Under the pieces are notes generated by a model that saw only the letters and a list, made by a program, of their open reading frames with translations, was not told the origin of the DNA and searched no databases. Made by a program: the position numbers and the translations under genes. Positions 47,665-55,213 of a stretch of DNA of 64,000 nucleotides are shown here, one piece after another (the first letter of the stretch is position 1; each line of letters begins with the position of its first letter). This stretch comes from Pontibacter amylolyticus (GTDB lineage: Bacteria > Bacteroidota > Bacteroidia > Cytophagales > Hymenobacteraceae): the NCBI RefSeq assembly GCF_014638845.1, contig NZ_BMFP01000006.1, positions 145,153 through 209,152 on the forward strand, read 5' to 3'.

Positions 47665-48991
47665 GATCTGGCTCATCATACAACGCGAATACCTGACACG
47701 CGTGCGGAAGAAAAGCTTTATCATCATGACTTTCCTGACTCCGCTGTTGCTGGCCGCTTTCATGGTTATACCTGCCTGGCTGGCCACCATATCGGACAGC
47801 GAGGATGTGGTGATGGTGCTGGACGAAAGCGGGCTCTTCGCCGATAAGCTGGAAAGCAAAGAAGACCTGAAGATCATCCCGATAGCAGCCGGTTCGCTGG
47901 AACAGGCCAAAACGGCTTATCAGGAAACGGACTATACTGCCTTGTTGCACATCCCAAAACTCGACCTGGATAACCCGGAAGGTATACGCCTTTACTCCAA
48001 GAAGAACACTAGTCTGCAAGTGAAATTCAGGCTGGAGAACATGCTCGAGAAGGAAATTGAGAGTCAGCGTTTTATGGCCTCAGGTATAGACCGCGAGATG
48101 CTCAACAAAATGAAAGCCAACGTGACCATGACGACCGTGAATCTGAGCGAGAGCGGCGAACGCGACAGCAACGTTTGGGTGACGTCGGGTGCGGGTATTA
48201 TCGGGGCGGTGATTATCTATTTCTTCATTTTCCTGTATGGCGTGCAGATCATGCGCGGCGTGATTGAGGAGAAAACCAACCGCATTGTGGAGGTGATGAT
48301 TTCGTCGGTAAAGCCTTTTCAGCTGATGATGGGCAAGATCGTAGGTATAGCCGGTGTGGGCCTGACGCAGTTTTTGCTTTGGGTGGTGCTGTCGACCATT
48401 GTGGTGGGCAGTGTACAGGCGGCTTTTGACATCAAGCCAGCGCCCACACCCATCGAGCAGATGCAGGCCGGACGCGATTTAGCGACTGGCGAAGAGTCTG
48501 CTCAGACGCAGGAAGAAAGCCAGGCGAACATGTTGTCGGAAGTGAGCAGCGCCATCTCCAACCTGAATTTCCCGCTCTTGCTGGGCTGTTTCCTGTTTTA
48601 CTTTTTGGGTGGCTACCTGCTGTACGGCTCCCTCTTCGGGGCCATTGGTGCTGCCGTGGATAACGAGACCGACACGCAGCAGTTCATGTTCCCGATCACG
48701 ATCCCGTTGATCATCTCATTCATCATGTCCTACACCGTGGTGATACAGAATCCGGATGGGCCTGTAGCGTTCTGGATGTCGATCATTCCGTTTACATCGC
48801 CGATCGTGATGATGGTGCGCATCCCTTTCGGCGTACCGGCCAGCGAACTCTTGCTCTCCATGGGACTTCTGATCGTAGGCTTCATCTTCACCACCTGGAT
48901 CGCTTCCAGAATCTACCGTGTAGGTATACTGATGTACGGCAAGAAGATCAACTACAAGGAGTTGTCAAAGTGGTTATTTTACAGGGTGTAG
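47657..48991 (+). CDS. ABC-2 type permease, NatB-like
   Basis: A 444-residue membrane subunit. The first helix is at about 23-45 (FIIMTFLTPLLLAAFMVIP), followed by a roughly 150-residue extracytoplasmic domain, and five to six helices from about 180 on (GAVIIYFFIFLYGVQIMRGVIEEKTNRIVEVMISSVKPFQLMMGK). The EEKTNRIVEVMISSVKP segment is the conserved NatB/ABC2_membrane_3 signature. It pairs with the upstream ATPase to export an unknown substrate. Confidence 0.9.
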   Translation: MHKIWLIIQREYLTRVRKKSFIIMTFLTPLLLAAFMVIPAWLATISDSEDVVMVLDESGLFADKLESKEDLKIIPIAAGSLEQAKTAYQETDYTALLHIPKLDLDNPEGIRLYSKKNTSLQVKFRLENMLEKEIESQRFMASGIDREMLNKMKANVTMTTVNLSESGERDSNVWVTSGAGIIGAVIIYFFIFLYGVQIMRGVIEEKTNRIVEVMISSVKPFQLMMGKIVGIAGVGLTQFLLWVVLSTIVVGSVQAAFDIKPAPTPIEQMQAGRDLATGEESAQTQEESQANMLSEVSSAISNLNFPLLLGCFLFYFLGGYLLYGSLFGAIGAAVDNETDTQQFMFPITIPLIISFIMSYTVVIQNPDGPVAFWMSIIPFTSPIVMMVRIPFGVPASELLLSMGLLIVGFIFTTWIASRIYRVGILMYGKKINYKELSKWLFYRV

Positions 48992-48997
48992 ATGATT

Positions 48998-49033
48998 TTC
49001 TGACAAAGGAATTTTTGACAAAGGACAAAAGAC
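48998..49033 (-). repeat. Right arm of 36-bp inverted repeat flanking the ABC exporter genes
   Basis: Reverse complement of 46548-46583 with three mismatches. It begins 7 bases after the permease stop codon. Confidence 0.85.
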
Positions 49034-49106
49034 GTATTCCTAACTGCTGCTATGCCGTGTTTTGAACCAGCAGCGACCTTATACTAGTGCACACTAACAC
49101 ATAATT

Positions 49107-49140
49107 AAAAATAGCTGGTTCTTCGGAGCCAGCTATTTTT
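49107..49140 (+). terminator. Intrinsic terminator of the ABC exporter operon
   Basis: A 12-bp perfect stem AAAAATAGCTGG / CCAGCTATTTTT with a 10-nt loop and further T residues. Confidence 0.85.
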
Positions 49141-49174
49141 TTGTACCTTGATAGAGGAAACTTAATATTTGACA

Positions 49175-49711
49175 ATGAACCAGAAAATAGAAATTCCGCT
49201 TAGCAAAGCGAAAATGATGCTCTTCTTGGTAGGAGCCGTCGCCTTCGTTGTTGCAGGAGTTTTCTTTGCAATCGAGCCGGCAAGATTCATATCTCCAATT
49301 TTCAGGAGTGAGGAGATTATCCGGATTGCTGGAGTTACTGCTGTGCTATTTTTTGGGTTAGGCGCAGTGTACATCCTTAGAAAATTATTCGATAAGAAGG
49401 TAGGGCTGACGATTGATGAAGAAGGTATTACGGATAACTCAAGTGCAGTAAGTGTTGGTTTAATTGAGTGGCAGGATATAACTGGCGTAGAAACACTGGA
49501 GATCTCATCGAATATGATAATGCTATTGCATACTAACAATCCTGAGAAATATATGGCGCGCGCTACCAATATGTTCTTCAGGAAAGCAATGCAGGCGAAT
49601 CACAGGATGTATGGAACACCCTTATCCATTACAGCAAACTCGCTCCAGATTAAATATAAAGAGTTAGAGCGGTTGGTATGTGAAGAATTAGAAAACAAGA
49701 AAGTGCTCTAG
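49175..49711 (+). CDS. STM3941-type small membrane protein
   Basis: A 178-residue protein from the ATG at 49175 (MNQKIEIPLSKAKMM). Two hydrophobic helices lie at about 15-35 and 50-72 (FLVGAVAFVVAGVFFAIEP; GVTAVLFFGLGAVYILRK). A soluble PH-like tail follows with GLTIDEEGITDNSSA, GLIEWQDITGVE and PLSITANSLQIKYKEL. I recognise the pattern as the STM3941 family found in many Bacteroidota; function unknown. It appears monocistronic. Confidence 0.7.
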   Translation: MNQKIEIPLSKAKMMLFLVGAVAFVVAGVFFAIEPARFISPIFRSEEIIRIAGVTAVLFFGLGAVYILRKLFDKKVGLTIDEEGITDNSSAVSVGLIEWQDITGVETLEISSNMIMLLHTNNPEKYMARATNMFFRKAMQANHRMYGTPLSITANSLQIKYKELERLVCEELENKKVL

Positions 49712-49769
49712 GCTAGTAAGCCTCATAAGATTCCTGAAAGAACAATCTGTTAAAGTTAATAACGTTACG

Positions 49770-50657
49770 ATGACCCGACTTTCACTTCTCACACTTCTAT
49801 TTTTTATGTTCACCACAGGTATAGCCACCGCTTCTGACAAAGACAAACTTGCCTATGTGCTTTACAACAGCAAGGGCAAGCAGGTAAAGTATGGGAAAAT
49901 GCTGGACGACTTGCAGAAGGCCGATGTAGTTCTGTTTGGTGAGCAGCACAACGACCCGATCGCGCACTGGTTGCAACTGGAAGTAGCCAAAGACCTGCAC
50001 AAAGTGCATCAGCAGCATTTCGCTATCGGTGCCGAAATGTTTGAAGCGGATGTGCAACTGGTACTGAACGAGTACCTGTCAGGACAGGTGGCGGAGAATA
50101 ACTTTGAGCAGGAGTCGCGGCCCTGGAATAACTACAAAACCGACTACCGCCCGGTGGTGCGTTTTGCCAAGGAGGCGGCTATACCTTTCATCGCGACCAA
50201 CGTGCCGCGCCGCTATGCCGCCATGGTATCAGCAGGAAGCCTGAAAGCGCTGGAAAATGTGTCGGCAGACGCCAGGCGCTACATCGCGCCACTGCCCGTG
50301 CAGGTCGATATGAACTTGCCGGGGTATAAGAACATGCTGGCTATGTTTGGTGGCAGTACCCATGGCAATACCAAAAGCGAAAACATCGTGCAGGCCCAAG
50401 CCTTGAAAGACGCGACTATGGCCCACTTCATCCTGCAACAAGTAAGCAGTGGGAAAAAGATGCTACACCTAAACGGCGCTTATCATTCAGACAATTTTGA
50501 AGGTATAGGCTGGTACCTGAAGCAAGGCAACCCACAAATTAAAACACTTACGATCACGACCGTACTGCAGGAAGATCTGGACAAACTGACTGAAGAGAAC
50601 AAGCAGAAAGCGGATTTTATTCTGGTTGTGCCAGCAAGTATGACGAGAACCTATTAA
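49770..50657 (+). CDS. ChaN-like (DUF399) exported protein
   Basis: A 295-residue protein with an N-terminal signal peptide (LSLLTLLFFMFTTGIATA). The conserved core is VVLFGEQHNDPIAHWLQLEV, FAIGAEMFEADVQLVLNEYLSG, PVVRFAKEAAIPFIATNVPRR and a final MLHLNGAYHSDNFEGIGWYL. The Glu/His set (GEQHND, GAEMFE, HLNGAYHSDN) is typical of the ChaN/EreA-like fold; Campylobacter ChaN binds haem. A role in haem/iron handling is therefore possible but unproven here. No lipobox Cys is evident. Confidence 0.82.
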   Translation: MTRLSLLTLLFFMFTTGIATASDKDKLAYVLYNSKGKQVKYGKMLDDLQKADVVLFGEQHNDPIAHWLQLEVAKDLHKVHQQHFAIGAEMFEADVQLVLNEYLSGQVAENNFEQESRPWNNYKTDYRPVVRFAKEAAIPFIATNVPRRYAAMVSAGSLKALENVSADARRYIAPLPVQVDMNLPGYKNMLAMFGGSTHGNTKSENIVQAQALKDATMAHFILQQVSSGKKMLHLNGAYHSDNFEGIGWYLKQGNPQIKTLTITTVLQEDLDKLTEENKQKADFILVVPASMTRTY

Positions 50658-50667
50658 ATACAGTCTT

Positions 50668-51147
50668 ATGCTGATAGCTACATTTTCCTGGGTAATTTTC
50701 CTTATAGTAGCCTTCGCAGGTATCTGTATTGTAAGTTTTTATTATGCCAAGCCTGTAAGGGAGAAGTATCGGCTTGAGAAAACAACAGTGTGGGTAGGGG
50801 GACTATTCTTTATTCTCTTGAGTTTCCTGATCACTTACTCTTCGAGCCTTGCCATTTGGCGCTATTACTCGGATGTGGAGTTTGATCAGGCAAAATGGTG
50901 GGCAAACCCTGACAAAAGGTATAGAATGACAGAGGATCTAATAGCCCGTGAACTGCTTATTGGAAAAACCAAACCGGAAGTTGAAAAGTGGCTGGGTGCA
51001 ACGGGAAGAGAGAACCAAAGAAATGAACGATGGATATATTATACAGGACGGTTGCCTGGCCCCTTTTCATTACAGCCTCACGTAATAGATATTGAATTTA
51101 AAGCGGATACAGTGGCGAGCGTTACACAATACGATGACCGCCACTGA
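50668..51147 (+). CDS. Membrane-anchored protein with SmpA/BamE-like tail
   Basis: A 159-residue protein: two hydrophobic helices (about 6-28 and 42-68), then a soluble segment LLIGKTKPEVEKWLGATGREN...WIYYTG...IDIEFKADTVASVTQ. The G-K-T-K-x-E-V-x-x-W-L-G pattern followed by an aromatic beta strand resembles the BamE/SmpA fold, which is used for lipid or protein contacts. No firm family. It begins 10 bases after the ChaN-like stop, so the two are probably co-transcribed. Confidence 0.6.
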   Translation: MLIATFSWVIFLIVAFAGICIVSFYYAKPVREKYRLEKTTVWVGGLFFILLSFLITYSSSLAIWRYYSDVEFDQAKWWANPDKRYRMTEDLIARELLIGKTKPEVEKWLGATGRENQRNERWIYYTGRLPGPFSLQPHVIDIEFKADTVASVTQYDDRH

Positions 51148-51155
51148 TTAAAACA

Positions 51156-51185
51156 ACAAAGCCCGACCAATTGGCCGGGCTTTGT
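51156..51185. terminator. Bidirectional terminator between convergent genes
   Basis: A perfect 10-bp stem ACAAAGCCCG / CGGGCTTTGT with A and T flanks, between the BamE-like gene (plus) and the Fe-S carrier gene (minus). Confidence 0.85.
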
Positions 51186-51215
51186 CTTTCTACTAAAGAG
51201 AAAGAAAGGTGCTTT

Positions 51216-51563
51216 TTATGCAGAGAACGAGCTTCCGCAGCCGCAGGTACTCTTGGCCTGTGGGTTGCTGAAAACGAAGCCACGCGCGTTCAGGCCGTCC
51301 TGGAAATCAACTTCCATACCCAGCACATACATCGCATGCTTCTTATCCATGATCAGGCTCAGGCCATCCAGGTCATAAACCTCGTCGGAGTCCTTCGCTT
51401 TGTCGAAGCCCAGCAGGTAAGACATGCCTGAGCAGCCACCGCCTTGCACCCCAATGCGCAGGCCGTATTCTGCAGGTACGTTCTTCTCTTGCATTATATT
51501 TCTAACCTCAAGCAGGGCTTTTTCAGTAAGCGCTATCGGTGCAGTTTTTGTTTCAGTTGCCAT
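51216..51563 (-). CDS. A-type iron-sulfur carrier (HesB/IscA family)
   Basis: A 115-residue protein from ATG 51563 (MATETKTAPIALTEKAL); an upstream in-frame start would add 13 residues that do not fit the family. The three ligand cysteines are in GGGCSGMSY and CGCGSSF, in the canonical C-x(n)-C-G-C arrangement. It carries or inserts Fe-S clusters into apo-proteins. No isc/suf neighbours are visible in the window. Confidence 0.95.
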   Translation of the reverse strand: MATETKTAPIALTEKALLEVRNIMQEKNVPAEYGLRIGVQGGGCSGMSYLLGFDKAKDSDEVYDLDGLSLIMDKKHAMYVLGMEVDFQDGLNARGFVFSNPQAKSTCGCGSSFSA

Positions 51564-51719
51564 AGTCTGTTCAAATTTGAAATGGAGCTGCAATTTACGC
51601 AATTACTTGCAATTTTGCTGCGGCTCCAGAATGTATTAGCAAAACAGCTATACCTTGAAAATGATTCATGCCAACCTAAATTAATTTTTCCCGATATTTA
51701 AGGTTCAAAACAATTGCAA

Positions 51720-52253
51720 ATGGAAGAAGGTACCAATATTATACTTGACATACTGAAGATTTCTATACCTGCCATCCTGGTGGCCGCAGTAGCTTACTCT
51801 ATCATCAAAAAGCACCTGGAGCGTGACTATAAACTGCGCCTTTTGGAGCTGCGCCAAAAAAACGCTGAGGTGGTAACGCCTATCCGTCTGCAGGCCTACG
51901 AGCGCATTGTGCTGTTGCTGGAGCGTATCACGCCAAGTAATCTCTTGCTGCGGGTGGGCGGTGGAGGCCACACAGCCGCCGAATACCACCGCATCCTGCT
52001 CACCGAGATCCGAAACGAATTCAACCACAACATGTCGCAGCAGGTATACATGACGGAGCAATCCTGGCAGCAGGTGCGCCATGCCCGCGAGGAAGTCGTG
52101 AACCTGATCAACAAATCCTACCAAAGTCTGGACGAGAAGGCGAAAGGTACCGAACTTGCCAAGCGCATTCTGGAAAACGTCCTCAACAACGAGATCGACC
52201 CGACCGCCAGAGCCATCAGCTTCCTGAAGCAGGAGATCGGGCAGGTCTTCTAA
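51720..52253 (+). CDS. Conserved Bacteroidota protein with one membrane helix
   Basis: A 177-residue protein from ATG 51720. One N-terminal helix (ILKISIPAILVAAVAYSII) is followed by a charged helical body: LRQKNAEVVTPIRLQAYERIVLLLERITP, LLLRVGGGGHTAAEYHRILLTEIRNEFNHN, and a helical C-terminus. Predicted to be a membrane-anchored cytoplasmic protein with coiled-coil character. I recognise it as widespread in Cytophagales but cannot assign a role. It is divergent from the Fe-S carrier gene. Confidence 0.65.
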   Translation: MEEGTNIILDILKISIPAILVAAVAYSIIKKHLERDYKLRLLELRQKNAEVVTPIRLQAYERIVLLLERITPSNLLLRVGGGGHTAAEYHRILLTEIRNEFNHNMSQQVYMTEQSWQQVRHAREEVVNLINKSYQSLDEKAKGTELAKRILENVLNNEIDPTARAISFLKQEIGQVF

Positions 52254-52341
52254 GTTAAAAAGGTAGAAAGTTTAGGAGTTAGAAAGTTGAGATGTGAAGA
52301 CTGGGAACTCTAACGTCGTAATGCCATACAGATTCCACGCT

Positions 52342-52540
52342 CTTTCGGACTTCCATGTCTGAAAGCCACCTGTTGGGGATGTCCACATCCCCGTATGCCG
52401 CTCTTGTTTTCAAGCATAGGGGACAAGGATGTCCCCGGCAGAAATACTTTCGGACACGGATGTCCGAAAGAGCGCGGAAATCTACTCTCGGGGATTAGGA
52501 AATCCCCGAGAGTTTGCTTCGGGATTGATAAATCCCGAAG
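52342..52540. repeat. Array of six short perfect or near-perfect hairpins
   Basis: Hairpins at 52342-52365 (9 bp with one G-T), 52375-52392 (GGGGATGT/ACATCCCC, 2-nt loop), 52419-52436 (GGGGACA/TGTCCCC, loop AGGA), 52447-52470 (CTTTCGGACA/TGTCCGAAAG, loop CGGA), 52484-52513 (13 bp, loop AGGA) and 52517-52540 (CTTCGGGATT/AATCCCGAAG, loop GATA). A degenerate seventh may lie at 52394-52418. The first and fourth are homologous. Arms differ between hairpins, while pairing is kept. It lies between the convergent ends of the 51720 gene and serBA. The rest of the 52254-52785 gap is AT-rich with several AGGTATA copies. Confidence 0.9.
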
Positions 52541-52574
52541 AGCCTTGTAGCAGAGCATTTTCCGAACGTAACTA

Positions 52575-52612
52575 CCTGTAGGGACAGGTCGCGACCTGTC
52601 CGAATCGTGCAC
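52575..52612 (+). repeat. REP-like palindromic unit, copy 2
   Basis: 38 bp identical to 1683-1720, with the 20-bp palindrome at 52582-52601. It lies exactly 34 bases after the last hairpin of the array. Confidence 0.92.
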
Positions 52613-52785
52613 CGCTATACTTCTCTGAATCACATACCTGATTAAACCATATACCGGAATCCTCCTTTAATACACACTCTATACCTATGCAAGCATGTAT
52701 CCTATACCTGGCTGGAATGTGTACGGCAGGTATACCTATAACCCATTGCTTGTTGCGCACAATCAGCTATACCTGAAACCGTGCC

Positions 52786-54678
52786 TTAATACAAAATCCG
52801 GAACTTGATCGTAGCCGGTACCTGCTTCATCTCTTCGATCACTTTCTTGTCATACAGCTTGTCGATGTCGGTAATCACGTAACCGATCTGTTCGTTTGTT
52901 TTCAGGTACTGGCCCAGGATATTGACCTGGTTTCCAGCCAGCACACTGTTGATATTGGCGAGTACGCCTGGCACGTTCTGGTGGATGTGGATCAGGCGAT
53001 GTGCGTTTTTAAGCTCCGGAAGCTGGATATTCGGGAAGTTGACACTCTGGTAGCTGTTGCCGGTGTTGATGTACTCCATGATGCGGCTCGGCACGAAGGT
53101 GCCGATGTTTTCCTGCGCTTCCATGGTGCTGCCACCGATGTGTGGGGTCAGGATGACGTTGGGCAAACCGCGTAGTTCGTTTACAAACTCCTCGTCGTTT
53201 GTGGCGGGCTCATAAGGGAACACATCTACCGCGGCGCCATGCACCTTGCCTGATTTAATGGCTTCAACCAGTGCCGGCAGGTCCACGATATGGCCACGGC
53301 TCAGGTTCAGAAAGATGGCACCGTCTTTCATGGCGGCAAACTCTTTTTCGCCGAACATGCCTTCATTGCTGGTCCGACCGTCCACGTGCAGACTCACAAT
53401 ATCCGATATTTCGAGTAACTGTCTCAGCGTCTCGCATTTGCGGGTATTGCCGAGTTGCAGGCGCTCGATCACATCATAGTAGTACACGTCCATCCCCAGA
53501 GCCTCAGCCAATACCGACAGCTGCGCCCCAATGCTGCCGTAGCCCACTATACCTAGCTTTTTGTCGCGCACTTCCACACTACCTGTGGCCGACTTATCCC
53601 AGATGCCTTGGTGCATTTTAGTGCTTTTGTCCACCACGTTGCGGCAGAGCATGATGATCTCACCAATAGCCAGTTCCACCACGCTGCGGGTATTGCTGTA
53701 AGGGGCGTTGAACACCGCCACACCGGCGTCAAGGCAGCTCGTAAGGTCGATCTGGTTGATGCCGATGCAGAAAGCGCCGATGCACATCAGTTTGTTGGCA
53801 TGCTCAAGCACCCGCTTCGTAACCTGTGTTTTAGAGCGTATACCCAGCACCGATACGTTTTTGATCCGCTCGCACAACTCGTCTTCGCTCAAAGCGCCTG
53901 ATACGGTTTCGATCTGGTAACCTTCACGTTTGAACAACTCGACAGCTTTCGGGTGTACGTTCTCCAACAGCAACACTTTGATACGATTTTTGGGGTAGGA
54001 GATAGCCATCGGCAGTTTGTGCTGGTACAGAAACTCGTCCAGACTCGGGGCCACGTTGTCGGCTTTGGCTACTACGTTGTCCCGCACCACGTTTTCGGTG
54101 AAGGCGTAGAATTTATTGGCCAGTCCCGCCTCCTTAATCTCGTAGTCGGTATACCCATCGCCCAGCACGTACACATCGCCTTCCAGTGCCAGCTCTTCGA
54201 GTAGCTTTATCTTCCCCCGGTCCAAGCTCAACAGATTCTCTTCATCAAAACCGATGATATTGCCCTGCTCGTCAAACTTAAAAGTATTGGCGTAGATATT
54301 CTCCTCCTTGATGCCATACTCCGTTACAATAGGCGTAATAAACTCCTTGAACCCGCTTGACACGATCAGGATGTTGTCGGCGTAGGCCTGAAAGAAATCT
54401 TTGTTGCGTCTGATGGAGTCCGACACCCTGTTCTGCAAAAGCTGGATCAGCGGCTTCAGGTGGCGCCGGTTTGCCTTGAGCAAGGCCAATCGTTTGGACA
54501 GTCCCTCGGTAAAAGAGCTCTTTCCTTCCATGGCACCATTAGTCAAGTCACGGATTTGCTGCAGGATCTCTGCCTTGTTTTCTTCGCCTTCTAGTGTGAT
54601 CTCGCCCAGTTCGTCCAGCGCCTCAACCTGTGTAAACGTGCTGTCGAAGTCAATGATGTAGTATTGGTCTTTTGCCAT
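52786..54678 (-). CDS. SerB-SerA fusion: phosphoserine phosphatase-like HAD domain plus 3-phosphoglycerate dehydrogenase
   Basis: A 630-residue protein. Residues 1 to about 215 are a SerB-type HAD phosphatase: nucleophile motif DFDST (10-14), SSGF (motif II) and GDGYTDYE (motif IV). Residues about 230-545 are the D-2-hydroxyacid dehydrogenase SerA: VLGIRSKTQV, NAPYSNTRSVVELAIGEII, NAD loop LGIVGYGSIGAQL, and catalytic His in LTPHIGGSTMEAQENIG. Residues about 555-630 form an ACT domain (HQNVPGVLANINSVLAGNQVN) that may bind serine. It would catalyse the first and last steps of serine synthesis in one chain. Both flanks carry mirrored hairpin/REP arrays. Confidence 0.93.
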   Translation of the reverse strand: MAKDQYYIIDFDSTFTQVEALDELGEITLEGEENKAEILQQIRDLTNGAMEGKSSFTEGLSKRLALLKANRRHLKPLIQLLQNRVSDSIRRNKDFFQAYADNILIVSSGFKEFITPIVTEYGIKEENIYANTFKFDEQGNIIGFDEENLLSLDRGKIKLLEELALEGDVYVLGDGYTDYEIKEAGLANKFYAFTENVVRDNVVAKADNVAPSLDEFLYQHKLPMAISYPKNRIKVLLLENVHPKAVELFKREGYQIETVSGALSEDELCERIKNVSVLGIRSKTQVTKRVLEHANKLMCIGAFCIGINQIDLTSCLDAGVAVFNAPYSNTRSVVELAIGEIIMLCRNVVDKSTKMHQGIWDKSATGSVEVRDKKLGIVGYGSIGAQLSVLAEALGMDVYYYDVIERLQLGNTRKCETLRQLLEISDIVSLHVDGRTSNEGMFGEKEFAAMKDGAIFLNLSRGHIVDLPALVEAIKSGKVHGAAVDVFPYEPATNDEEFVNELRGLPNVILTPHIGGSTMEAQENIGTFVPSRIMEYINTGNSYQSVNFPNIQLPELKNAHRLIHIHQNVPGVLANINSVLAGNQVNILGQYLKTNEQIGYVITDIDKLYDKKVIEEMKQVPATIKFRILY

Positions 54679-54800
54679 AGTTTGGTAGGTGATAAGGTAT
54701 AGTAGTACTTCCTAGGGTTTGTCGCTTTTGTCATTCCTTGTGCGCTTCGCCCTCGCTCGCCTCTGTCGAGTGTGAGGTATTCGGTGACCTCCCGCCACTT

Positions 54801-54838
54801 GTGCACGATTCGAACAGGTCGCGACCTGTCCCTACAAG
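54801..54838 (-). repeat. REP-like palindromic unit, copy 3 (inverted)
   Basis: Reverse complement of the 38-bp unit at 52575, with two differences. It lies 34 bases from the first hairpin of the adjacent cluster, the same spacing as copy 2. Confidence 0.88.
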
Positions 54839-54872
54839 TGTTCATGTTTCCTAAAAGGCTCTTCAAAAAGCT

Positions 54873-55006
54873 CTTCCGGATTTCTCAATCCCCAAGCTTT
54901 GTCGAGGGGGCCTACCCCCACTGTGGGGATTTCCGAATCCCTGTGTCCCGCTTACTGCGGATTACAAATCTGCAACAGGTAGATTTCGGATTGAGAAATA
55001 CGAAAT
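54873..55006. repeat. Second hairpin cluster, mirror of the 52342-52540 array
   Basis: Hairpins at 54873-54896 (GGATT/AATCC core, loop TCTC, CTT/AAG base), 54906-54919 (GGGGG/CCCCC), 54926-54941 (GGGATT/AATCCC, loop TCCG), 54956-54974 (TGCGGATT/AATCTGCA) and 54983-55006 (ATTTCGGATT/AATACGAAAT, loop GAGA). More degenerate than the first array but of the same type: GGATT/AATCC arms and 3-4-nt loops. Confidence 0.8.
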
Positions 55007-55162
55007 AGCATGCAGTTCAGTGCCAGTGCATAAACACTAGCGGCCAGAGTCCGCCCGATAGCTCACACTCGACAGAGGCGAGCGAGGGCGATGTTCTCTC
55101 CTTCCGTCGAGACGACAAAGAACCAGTATGAGTTGACACACTAAAGTAAATATAGGACATAA

Positions 55163-55197
55163 AAAAATCCGGCAACAGGTATAGCGGCCGGATTTTT
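55163..55197. terminator. Terminator after bshA
   Basis: An 11-bp perfect stem AAAAATCCGGC (55163-55173) / GCCGGATTTTT (55187-55197). The T run serves the minus-strand bshA transcript (A run at 55161-55167). The loop contains AGGTATAGC. Confidence 0.85.
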
Positions 55198-55213
55198 AGT
55201 CTTTATTTCAGAA

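Larger units (their letters stand above)
54747..55091. repeat. 30-bp perfect inverted repeat enclosing a REP unit and hairpin cluster
   Basis: Bases 54747-54776 and 55062-55091 are perfect reverse complements (they contain CTCGACAGAGGCGAGCGAGG in the right arm). The 285-base interior holds REP copy 3 and five hairpins. An outer TTTGTCG (54718-54724) / CGACAAA (55113-55119) pair may extend the symmetry. Together with the bshA terminator this accounts for the 54679-55213 gap, which has no gene. Confidence 0.88.

Noticed and set aside
52342..52540. CRISPR array
   Set aside because: Units are self-complementary hairpins that differ from one another, with no constant repeat and spacer alternation and no cas genes.
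52310..52633. 107-codon minus-strand open frame over the hairpin array
   Set aside because: It is composed entirely of repeat sequence, with no conserved protein features.
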